Source: an uncultured Bacteroidales bacterium
GTDB taxonomy: Bacteria; Bacteroidota; Bacteroidia; Bacteroidales; UBA932
Assembly: GCA_905234285.1 (NCBI GenBank)
Contig: CAJOHK010000013.1
Span: 1 to 33,026 of the forward strand
Direction of reading: 5' to 3'
DNA: 33,026 nucleotides
Positions 7,591 to 14,339 of the stretch are shown piece by piece. The translations under genes and the position numbers were made by a program. Numbering within the stretch: the stretch's first letter is position 1; each line of letters opens with the position of its first letter. Below the pieces are notes generated by a model, which saw nothing but the letters and a program-made list of their open reading frames with translations, was not told where the DNA came from and did not search any database.

Positions 7591-9243
7591 ATGAAAAGAA
7601 TCATCACCCTCCTCGTCATCCTTCTCACCGCCGCTTCTTGGACGGCCGTGGCCCAGGAATATGTACCCACGCCGGTTACCGTTTCCAAGGAGAAAGTGAA
7701 ACTGAACGGGAAACTGTACCTCTCGCACGTGGTGCTGGAGCGCCAGACCCTGTACAGCATTTCCAAGGCCTATGGAGTGAGCGAGGAAGAACTGTACGAG
7801 GCCAATCCGTCCCTCCGGGAAACCGGTCTGCAGAAGAATGCCATCCTGCTCATCCCCTACCGCGAGGCTGTGCCCGAGCAGCAGAACGTCCAACAGGAAG
7901 AGGAATACACCGAGCACACCGTGCGCTGGTATGAGGATATAGAAGACATTGCCCGCCGCTACGATGTTTCGGTGAAAGACATCATGGAGGCCAACGACCT
8001 CAAGAACCGCAAACTCACCACCCGTCAAACCCTGCGCATTCCTTTGAAGAAAGCCACCGCCGAGACGGGCCAGGAAACGCCGGCCACCCCGGAAGTCCCC
8101 ACCGAAGATCCGGCAACCCAGGTGCCTGAAACACCCGTTGTGGCCGTGCCTGTTATGGAAACGGTACCCGTTGCTCCCGACACCTCCTACCTGCTTCGGC
8201 TTCGTCCCAAGGACAGTGTAGAGCTGTCGCTGGTGCTGCCGCTCCGCGCCGCTGGTGATGTAAGCGAGCTCAACATGGACTTCTATTCCGGCGCCCTGCT
8301 GGCCATCAAGGACCTGGAAGCCGAGGGCATCAAGGTACAGATGAACGTATACGACCTCATGGCCGGCATGCCACCCATCGACGCCCTGGTGCGCGGCGAC
8401 TTTGTGCTGGGTCCCGTCGCTTCCCGCGATCTGGAAGCCGTGCTGCAGCGCATCAACGGACAAGTACCGGTCATTTCCCCGCTGGACCAGAAGGCCGGAA
8501 CCTTAGCTGCCTTCTATAAGCCTTTTATCCAGGCCCCCACGCCCGCCGACAACCAGTACGAAGACCTGGCCCAGTGGGTAAGGGAGGACTTGGCCTGGGA
8601 TAAGGACAAAGTCATTCTCATCACCGAGAAAGGCGCCAGCAACGTGGCTGCCTCCGTGGCCATCCGCAGCGCCATGGCCCAGCGCGGCCTGGAATACGAA
8701 ATCCTGAACTACGCCATTGTAGAAGGTCGCGGCATCCCCGCCTTACTGGCCGAAAAGATGGCCGCCGAAGGCGTGAACCGCGTCATAGTGGCCTCAGAGA
8801 GCGAAGCCTTCATGGGTGACGTAGTGCGCAATCTGGGCATCATGCTGGGCAAGGGCTATGACATTGTGATGTACGCGCCCTCCAAGGTACGCACCTTCGA
8901 CACCATCGACGGCAGCGCCTACCACGACGCCTTGCTACACCTCTGTACCTCTTATTATGTAGACTACAGCCAGCCGGAGGTAGACCGCTTTGTGCGCGCC
9001 TACCGAGCCCTCTTCCAGACCGAGCCCTCGCAGTTTGCCTTCCAGGGCTATGACACCGTGCACTTCTTCACCAGCCGCGTGGCCCGCTTCGGCTCCGACT
9101 GGTACAAACTGCTGGACAAGGAACGCGGCACCGGCCTCCACACCGACTTCCTCTTCCAGGCCGACGCCTTTGGCAATCTGCAGAACAAAGCCGTACGCCG
9201 GATTGTCTTCAGGAAAGACTACACCACCACCCTTCAGCGATAA
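7591..9243 (+). CDS. LysM protein fused to a periplasmic-binding (LpoA/PBP1-like) domain
   Basis: A 550-residue exported protein. A signal peptide (residues 1-22, AVAQ) is followed by two LysM repeats. The first is at about 47-90 (HVVLERQTLYSISKAYGVS ... NAILLIPY), the second at about 108-152 (YTEHTVRWYEDIEDIARRYDVS ... LRIPLKK). LysM repeats bind the GlcNAc backbone of peptidoglycan. A Pro/Thr/Val-rich linker (about 155-200) leads to a type I periplasmic-binding fold: DSVELSLVLPLRAAG, FYSGALLAIKDLEAEGIKV, repeated alpha/beta units and IVASESEAFMGDVVRNLG. This layout recalls LpoA-like regulators of penicillin-binding proteins, but that role is inferred. No transporter genes are nearby, so an uptake function is unlikely. 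It lies 11 bp after the glycosyltransferase and 6 bp before trxB. Confidence 0.8.
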   Translation: MKRIITLLVILLTAASWTAVAQEYVPTPVTVSKEKVKLNGKLYLSHVVLERQTLYSISKAYGVSEEELYEANPSLRETGLQKNAILLIPYREAVPEQQNVQQEEEYTEHTVRWYEDIEDIARRYDVSVKDIMEANDLKNRKLTTRQTLRIPLKKATAETGQETPATPEVPTEDPATQVPETPVVAVPVMETVPVAPDTSYLLRLRPKDSVELSLVLPLRAAGDVSELNMDFYSGALLAIKDLEAEGIKVQMNVYDLMAGMPPIDALVRGDFVLGPVASRDLEAVLQRINGQVPVISPLDQKAGTLAAFYKPFIQAPTPADNQYEDLAQWVREDLAWDKDKVILITEKGASNVAASVAIRSAMAQRGLEYEILNYAIVEGRGIPALLAEKMAAEGVNRVIVASESEAFMGDVVRNLGIMLGKGYDIVMYAPSKVRTFDTIDGSAYHDALLHLCTSYYVDYSQPEVDRFVRAYRALFQTEPSQFAFQGYDTVHFFTSRVARFGSDWYKLLDKERGTGLHTDFLFQADAFGNLQNKAVRRIVFRKDYTTTLQR

Positions 9244-9249
9244 CGATTC

Positions 9250-10182
9250 ATGGAAAGAACCAAATGCCTCATATTGGGCGGTGGCCCTGCCGGTTTTACG
9301 GCGGCCATTTATGCCTCCCGTGCCAACCTCTCCCCCATTCTGTATGAGGGCATCCAGCCGGGCGGCCAGCTCACCACCACCACCATCGTAGAAAACTTCC
9401 CTGGCTTTCCCGGCGGAGTAGACGCCAATACCCTCATGGAAAGCATGCGGGCCCAGGCCAAGAGCTTCGGGGCCGATGTCCGCCAAGGCACAGCCACCGC
9501 AGTAGACCTGGGCAAGCGTCCCTTCAAGGTAACCATAGACGCCGAGACCGTGATTGAGGCCGAGACCCTCATCGTTGCCACCGGCGCCCAGGCCAACTAC
9601 CTGGGGCTGCCCTCGGAGGAGAAATACAAGGGCGGCGGCGTATCGGCCTGCGCTACCTGCGACGGTTTCTTTTACCGCAAACGCACCGTGGCCGTAGTGG
9701 GCGGCGGAGATACCGCCTGCGAGGAAGCCCTGTACCTGGCCAGCCTGGCCAAAAAGGTGTACATGATTGTGCGCCGGGATGTCTTCCGCGCCTCCAAGGC
9801 CATGCAGGAAAAGGTGTTTGCCACGCCCAACATCGAGGTGCTGTGGAACTGCATCGCCCAGGAAGTCCTGGGCGATGGAATGGCTGTTACAGGCGCCCGC
9901 CTGCTGAGAAAAGACGGCACTGTTTTTGATATCCAGATCGACGGATTTTTCCTTGGCATCGGCCACACGCCGGCATCGGCCCTGTTTGCGCCCTGGCTCA
10001 CGCTGGACGGGAACGGGTATATTGTGACGGAAGGCAAATCGGCCGCCACTTCTGTTCCGGGCGTGTTTGCCGCCGGTGACGTGCAGGATTCCCGCTATCG
10101 GCAGGCCATTACGGCCGCTGCTTCGGGCTGCATGGCCGCCCAGGACGCCGAGAAATATCTTATTGCGCAACAAAACAATTAA
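9250..10182 (+). CDS. trxB: thioredoxin-disulfide reductase
   Basis: A 310-residue flavoprotein that uses NADPH to reduce thioredoxin. The FAD-binding motif GGGPAGFTAAIYASR starts at residue 10, and the redox-active CATC (Cys134, Cys137) sits in VSACATCDGFFYR. The NADPH-binding GGGDTACEEALYLASL follows, with VRRD after it. The C-terminal FAD motif is GVFAAGDVQD followed by YRQAITAAASGCMAA. Length and domain order match low-molecular-weight TrxB. It is embedded with 2-6 bp gaps between the LysM protein and bamD. Co-expression with envelope genes is a genomic association, not evidence of a periplasmic role. Confidence 0.96.
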   Translation: MERTKCLILGGGPAGFTAAIYASRANLSPILYEGIQPGGQLTTTTIVENFPGFPGGVDANTLMESMRAQAKSFGADVRQGTATAVDLGKRPFKVTIDAETVIEAETLIVATGAQANYLGLPSEEKYKGGGVSACATCDGFFYRKRTVAVVGGGDTACEEALYLASLAKKVYMIVRRDVFRASKAMQEKVFATPNIEVLWNCIAQEVLGDGMAVTGARLLRKDGTVFDIQIDGFFLGIGHTPASALFAPWLTLDGNGYIVTEGKSAATSVPGVFAAGDVQDSRYRQAITAAASGCMAAQDAEKYLIAQQNN

Positions 10183-10184
10183 AG

Positions 10185-10973
10185 ATGAAAGTTTTCAAGA
10201 TAGCCGCTGCGGCCGCCTGCTGCCTGGCGCTTTTCTTCTCCTGCAAGAGCCAATATGAGATACTGCTGGCATCCAACGACGTAGATGCCAAGTATAAGGC
10301 AGCCATGGAATACTTTAACATTAAGAAGTATAGCCGGGCCGCCCAGCTGTTCGAGTCCATGTCGGTGCTCACCAACGGTACTTCCCGCGACGATACCGTG
10401 CAGTACTACTGGGGTCTGTCCAATTATCGGCATAAGGACTACTACACGGCCGAATCCAACTTTGCCAAGTTCATCGAGAACTTCCCCCGCAGTCCGTTTA
10501 CCCCGGATGCCCAGTTCTATCGCCTGGACTGCATGTATCGCGCCACCTACCGCTACGAGCTGGACCAGAACCCCACCCGTGCCTGCATGAACGCCATTTC
10601 CCAGTACATGCGTGAGAACGCCGACGACGAGGCCCACATGGTGGCCTGCGACGCCATGATGCGGGACCTGCAGGAAAGACTGGACCGCAAGGAGTTCGAG
10701 GCCGGTAAGCAGTATTACGTAATGGAAGACTACCTGGCCGCCCGCGTGAAATTGCGCAATGTGCTCAAGGACAACGCAAACAACGTGTACCGCGAGGATG
10801 TCCTCTATTACACCGCCATGTCCTCCTATCATTATGCGCGCCTGAGCGTGCGGGACAAACAGAAGGACCGCTACCTTACTTTTATTGACGACTACCTCAA
10901 CTTTGTGGGTGAATACCCCGAGTCCAAGTACCGCGCCCAGCTGGACGGCCTGTATAAAAAGGTTCAAAAATAA
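10185..10973 (+). CDS. bamD: outer membrane assembly lipoprotein BamD
   Basis: A 262-residue lipoprotein of the BamD family, the essential partner of BamA. The signal peptide ends in a lipobox with Cys near residue 20 (LALFFSCKSQYEILL). TPR-like helical repeats follow: AKYKAAMEYFNIKKYSRAAQLFE, then a tyrosine-rich second repeat, TAESNFAKFIENFPRSPFTPDAQF. These are the conserved N-terminal BamD units. The segment YRYELDQNPTRACMNAI corresponds to the D-Q-T region. It starts 2 bp after trxB and precedes the Rpb6 gene. BamA itself is at 846-3437 in another operon. Confidence 0.93.
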   Translation: MKVFKIAAAAACCLALFFSCKSQYEILLASNDVDAKYKAAMEYFNIKKYSRAAQLFESMSVLTNGTSRDDTVQYYWGLSNYRHKDYYTAESNFAKFIENFPRSPFTPDAQFYRLDCMYRATYRYELDQNPTRACMNAISQYMRENADDEAHMVACDAMMRDLQERLDRKEFEAGKQYYVMEDYLAARVKLRNVLKDNANNVYREDVLYYTAMSSYHYARLSVRDKQKDRYLTFIDDYLNFVGEYPESKYRAQLDGLYKKVQK

Positions 10974-11029
10974 TTGAAACTTCAGCAAATAAAGCGCTGT
11001 ACTTACTATAGATAACGATAATAAACTAT

Positions 11030-11371
11030 ATGGAAAACAAGAAGAAAGTTCCTACGAACACCATCACGCGCGACATCAAGAACCTGGCCGCGCCCACCGG
11101 AAACATTTATGAATCCGTGGTCATCCTTTACAAACGTGCCAACCAGATTGCCGTTGCCGAGAAGAAAGAACTCATGAAAAAACTGGAAGAGTTCCGCAAC
11201 GACCGCGACACCATGGAAGAAGTGTTCGAGAACAAGGAGCAGATTGAAATCTCCAAGTACTACGAGCGCCAGCCCAAACCGGACCTGGTGGCCATCTCGG
11301 AATTCGAAAACGGAGACCTGTATTACCGCAAAGCGCAGAACGAGAATCCCATCGACATCAAAGGAGAATAA
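11030..11371 (+). CDS. rpoZ: RNA polymerase omega subunit, Rpb6 type
   Basis: A 113-residue protein of the Bacteroidota omega/Rpb6 form, which stabilises beta-prime in RNA polymerase. The start MENKKKVPTNTITRDIKNLA leads into the diagnostic segment GNIYESVVILYKRANQIA, corresponding to the omega helix. A KKELMKKLEEFRND helix and an acidic, tyrosine-containing tail follow. No conventional TAnnTTTG is seen in the 56-bp gap to bamD, so it may be read from the upstream genes. It ends 3 bp before recN. In many Bacteroidota coaBC follows here, but it is absent. Confidence 0.85.
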   Translation: MENKKKVPTNTITRDIKNLAAPTGNIYESVVILYKRANQIAVAEKKELMKKLEEFRNDRDTMEEVFENKEQIEISKYYERQPKPDLVAISEFENGDLYYRKAQNENPIDIKGE

Positions 11372-11374
11372 GGC

Positions 11375-13012
11375 ATGCTTTACAGCCTCTCCGTCTCCAA
11401 TTACATTCTGATAGGCTCTCTGGAAACCACTTTTCCAGAGGGTCTCATCATTATAACCGGAGAGACCGGCGCGGGTAAATCCATCCTGCTGGGTGCGCTG
11501 GCACTGGCCCTGGGGGCCAAGGCCGATGCCTCCATGGTGGGCCCGCAAGGAGAGAACTGTGTGGTAGAGGCCGAATTCAGCCTGGATGAGCCGGTGCGCG
11601 GCATCCTGGAGGCCAACGACCTCCCCTGCGAAGGTGACCGACTCATCATCCGGCGCGTCGTGGGCAAATCGGGCCGGTCCCGCAGCTTCGTGGGCGACGA
11701 GCCCATCCCCGTGGGAGTGCTGCAGGAATTGTCGGCCCGCCTGGTCGATATCCATTCCCAGCACCAGACCCTGCAGCTGGCCGACGGTCGCTTCAGGATG
11801 GAGGCGCTGGATTTGTACGCCGGTTGCGCAGACTTGAAAGCGTCCTGCGGCGCTGCCTGGGCGCAGGTTCTGTCCCTGCGTCGCCGGCTGGAAGATTTAC
11901 GCGGCCGTCGCATCCAGGCCCAGAAGGACCGGGAGTACAACCAGGCGCTATGGGAAAAGCTTTCGCAGGCCCAATTGCGGGACGGCGAGCTGGAAGAGCT
12001 GGAGGCCGAGCAAAAGCAGCTGGCCCACGCCGAGGAAATCAAAGAACTGCTTTGCAACGCCGAGGCCCTTTTCTCCAACGAGATGGCGGCGCCCGCTTTA
12101 CAGGTGCGCGAAGCCCAGAAGCTGCTGGAGAAAGCCGCCCGGTTCATTCCCTCGCTGGAAGAGCTAGTGCAGCGTTTGGAAAGCGCCCGGCTGGAGCTGG
12201 AAGACATCTCGGCCGAGGTGGAGAGCCTGAACAGCCGCACCGAGGCCTCCCCTGCCCGGCTGGAACAGGTAGAGGAAAGGCTCTCGCTGCTGTATGGGTT
12301 GATGCACAAGCATGGCGCAGGCACGCTTCAGGAACTCATTGCCGAACGCGACCGGCTAGAAGCCCTGGTGCTGGATGCCTCTTCGCTATCCGACGAGGAA
12401 GCATCGGCCCAAAAGGAATTGGCTTCGGCTGAGAAACAGCACCTGCAACTGGCGCAGGAACTGCACCGGAAACGTCAGGAGGCTGCGGGGGCTTTTGCCC
12501 AGGCCATCCAAACGCAGCTGCGGGCCTTGGAACTGGATCACGCCGTTTTCCAGGTGTCCCTGGAAGCCATCGAACCTGGCGCCGACGGCATGGACAGCGT
12601 CCAGTTTCTCTTTTCCTCTACGGGACGCACGCCCGGCGACGTGTCCAAATGGGCATCGGGCGGTGAACTGTCCCGCATCATGCTCAGCCTCAAGGCCATG
12701 ATGGCCCGCTATCGGCAAATGCCCACGCTGGTGTTCGACGAGATAGATACCGGAGTCTCGGGCAGCGCCGCCGACAAAATGGGTTCCCTGGTATGCTCCA
12801 TGGGCGCCGATATGCAGGTCTTTGCCATTACGCACCTGCCTCAGGTAGCCGCCAAGGGCCATGCGCATTATCTGGTTTCCAAGCAGCAGGATGTGACATC
12901 GGTGCGCTGCCTCGGCCCGGAGGAGCGCGTGCAGGAAATTGCCCGCATGCTCTCCGGCTCCACCATTACGCCTGCAGCCATTGCCAACGCCCAAGCCCTC
13001 TTAGCATCCTAG
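11375..13012 (+). CDS. recN: DNA repair protein RecN
   Basis: A 545-residue SMC-like ATPase that acts in double-strand-break repair. Walker A, GETGAGKS, is at residues 29-36. Long coiled coils rich in Glu, Leu, Arg and Gln run from about residue 160 to 370. The ABC signature WASGGELSRIMLSLKAMM and Walker B LVFDEIDTGVSG lie in the C-terminal head, with the ITHLPQVAAKGHAHYLV H-loop region after them. Length is normal. It starts 3 bp after rpoZ and is followed 2 bp later by a Fur-family regulator. Confidence 0.96.
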   Translation: MLYSLSVSNYILIGSLETTFPEGLIIITGETGAGKSILLGALALALGAKADASMVGPQGENCVVEAEFSLDEPVRGILEANDLPCEGDRLIIRRVVGKSGRSRSFVGDEPIPVGVLQELSARLVDIHSQHQTLQLADGRFRMEALDLYAGCADLKASCGAAWAQVLSLRRRLEDLRGRRIQAQKDREYNQALWEKLSQAQLRDGELEELEAEQKQLAHAEEIKELLCNAEALFSNEMAAPALQVREAQKLLEKAARFIPSLEELVQRLESARLELEDISAEVESLNSRTEASPARLEQVEERLSLLYGLMHKHGAGTLQELIAERDRLEALVLDASSLSDEEASAQKELASAEKQHLQLAQELHRKRQEAAGAFAQAIQTQLRALELDHAVFQVSLEAIEPGADGMDSVQFLFSSTGRTPGDVSKWASGGELSRIMLSLKAMMARYRQMPTLVFDEIDTGVSGSAADKMGSLVCSMGADMQVFAITHLPQVAAKGHAHYLVSKQQDVTSVRCLGPEERVQEIARMLSGSTITPAAIANAQALLAS

Positions 13013-13014
13013 CC

Positions 13015-13467
13015 ATGGCCGCTCCCGTCCGTCCCCTCCCCACGCTGGAAGAATTCCGCACGCAGCTGCGCCGGCACAGCCTCAAAGCCACGCGGCAGCG
13101 GCTGGCGGTGCATCAGGTGATGATGGAACTGGAGCATGCATCGGCCGATGAAGTGCGCGAGGAACTGGCCCGGCGGGGGTCTTGCGTTACCGTGGCGTCG
13201 GTGTACAACATTCTGTCGCAACTGGCCGATTGCCATATCTACGCCAGACGGTTGTCGGCTACCAACAAGATGTTCTTCGATATTGAGAACGGGCGGCACA
13301 TCCATCTGTACGACCGCGAGAACCACACCTACCGCAACCTGGTCGATGATGAATTGTCCACCCTGGTAGCGGCGCACCTCAAGCGGAGAAAATTCAAGGG
13401 ATACTCTATTGAAGATATTGACATACAGCTTATTGCTCGTCCAACCAGAAAAACCAAAACGCCATGA
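13015..13467 (+). CDS. Fur-family transcriptional regulator lacking the CxxC zinc site
   Basis: A 150-residue winged-helix regulator. I place the start at 13015 (MAAPVRPLP), 2 bp after the recN stop; a longer in-frame reading would lie inside recN. The DNA-binding half reads LRRHSLKATRQRLAVHQVMM, then HASADEVREELARRG and SVYNILSQLADCH, standard for Fur. The dimerisation half has GRHIHLYDRENHTYRNLVDDEL, which keeps a His-x-His metal-sensing patch. The two CxxC motifs that bind structural zinc in Fur, Zur and PerR are absent. In this it resembles Irr-type members, which respond to haem or oxidative state; the ligand here is unknown. It overlaps the following NigD-like lipoprotein by 4 bp (ATGA), so the two are translationally coupled. 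Confidence 0.82.
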   Translation: MAAPVRPLPTLEEFRTQLRRHSLKATRQRLAVHQVMMELEHASADEVREELARRGSCVTVASVYNILSQLADCHIYARRLSATNKMFFDIENGRHIHLYDRENHTYRNLVDDELSTLVAAHLKRRKFKGYSIEDIDIQLIARPTRKTKTP

Positions 13468-14126
13468 AGAAATATTTGCTGCCGCTGGTGGCCTGCCTGG
13501 CTGCCTGGTCCTGCAACCTCAAAGGGACCTATTATATCGAAAACGCCGACGACTTTGTTACCACCCGTGATTCCAAACTGGTGAACGACTACGGCGCCAC
13601 CTATACGGTAACCGAAGATTCCAGCGGAAAGAAGTGGAAAGAGGAAGGCATGCGCAGCTATATCGTCTTTGACATCACAGACCGCGACTATAATATCACG
13701 CTCAAGAGCGTAACCCCGGCCATTATTTCTGAGCCCGTACAGAACGAGCTTGCCAACGAGGACCCGCACGATCCCATCTCCCCTGTCAAGGCTTTTGTCT
13801 CGGGCGGCTATCTGAACATGGTCATCAATTACTATGTCCAGAAAGGCAGCGACTTCCTGCACACCGTTTCCCTGCTGTATCAAAAACCGGAAGGCGGCGT
13901 CATGAATCTGTACCTGCTGCACGATGGCAACAATGAGAATCCTGCCTACATAGATGAAGATAAGCTGGAGACCGTTTCCAAAACCTATTGCTTCCCGCTC
14001 AAGGAACTGGTGAACAACACTTCCGGCCTGAGCAGCCTTACACTCACGATTGACTCCCTCATAGCCAAGTCCGACGAAGGCTACGAGGTCCGCCACACCC
14101 GGCTACTTAACATCTCCGTGAAATAA
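13464..14126 (+). CDS. NigD-like lipoprotein
   Basis: A 220-residue lipoprotein: MKKYLLPLVACLAAWSC gives a lipobox with Cys17. The N-terminal half (DYGATYTVTEDSSGKKWKEE, then SYIVFDITDRDYNITLKSVT) fits a small OB-like beta domain. The C-terminal half (FVSGGYLNMVINYYVQKG, then FLHTVSLLYQKPEGG, LYLLHDGNNENPA) fits the beta sandwich of NigD-like proteins. These are widespread in Bacteroidales, and their function is unknown. The start overlaps the end of the Fur-family gene by 4 bp. The next element is the promoter of tRNA-His. Confidence 0.7.
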   Translation: MKKYLLPLVACLAAWSCNLKGTYYIENADDFVTTRDSKLVNDYGATYTVTEDSSGKKWKEEGMRSYIVFDITDRDYNITLKSVTPAIISEPVQNELANEDPHDPISPVKAFVSGGYLNMVINYYVQKGSDFLHTVSLLYQKPEGGVMNLYLLHDGNNENPAYIDEDKLETVSKTYCFPLKELVNNTSGLSSLTLTIDSLIAKSDEGYEVRHTRLLNISVK

Positions 14127-14128
14127 TA

Positions 14129-14160
14129 TTTGTAGGATTCAAAATTAATCCTTACATTTG
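14129..14160 (+). promoter_or_regulatory. tRNA-His promoter, full -33/-7
   Basis: TTTG (14129-14132), 20 bp spacer, TACATTTG (14153-14160) matches TTTG-N20-TAnnTTTG exactly. Transcription would begin near 14163, about 11 nt upstream of the tRNA. Confidence 0.8.
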
Positions 14161-14173
14161 CAGTCCCAAACAC

Positions 14174-14247
14174 GGTGGATGTAGTTCAGTCGGTAGAGCA
14201 TCGGATTGTGGTTCCGAGTGTCGTGGGTTCGAGCCCCATCATCCACC
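14174..14247 (+). tRNA. tRNA-His (GTG anticodon)
   Basis: A cloverleaf can be drawn by eye. The acceptor stem pairs GTGGATG (14175-14181) with CATCCAC (14240-14246). The extra G-1 (14174) that marks tRNA-His faces C73 (14247). The anticodon stem is TCGGA/TCCGA around the loop TTGTGGT, with anticodon GTG at 14208-14210. The T-arm is GTGGG-TTCGAGC-CCCAT. The 3' CCA is not encoded. It stands alone, with its own promoter and terminator. Confidence 0.97.
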
Positions 14248-14253
14248 CGCTTC

Positions 14254-14282
14254 AAAAAGCCCTCGCGAAGAGGGCTTTTTTC
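14254..14282 (+). terminator. intrinsic terminator after tRNA-His
   Basis: AAAAAGCCCTC (14254-14264) pairs with GAGGGCTTTTT (14270-14280) around the loop GCGAA, then T at 14281. It lies 7 bp after the tRNA. Confidence 0.88.
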
Positions 14283-14307
14283 GTATCCGGAATCCGGAGA
14301 AAATTGT

Positions 14308-14315
14308 TACCTTTG
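14308..14315 (+). promoter_or_regulatory. carboxyltransferase promoter, -7 element
   Basis: TACCTTTG is an exact TAnnTTTG 24 bp before the ATG at 14340. The expected -33 position lies just past the tRNA terminator T-run and is not a good match. Confidence 0.55.
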
Positions 14316-14339
14316 TGGTTGCGAAAAACTTCGTTAGAT

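Noticed and set aside
12793..13014. Extended N-terminus for the Fur-family protein
   Set aside because: It would lie within recN in another frame and does not resemble the family; 13015 gives a normal Fur length.
14175..14339. Long in-frame N-terminal extension of the carboxyltransferase
   Set aside because: It reads through tRNA-His, its terminator and a TAnnTTTG promoter. The start at 14340 matches the family N-terminus.
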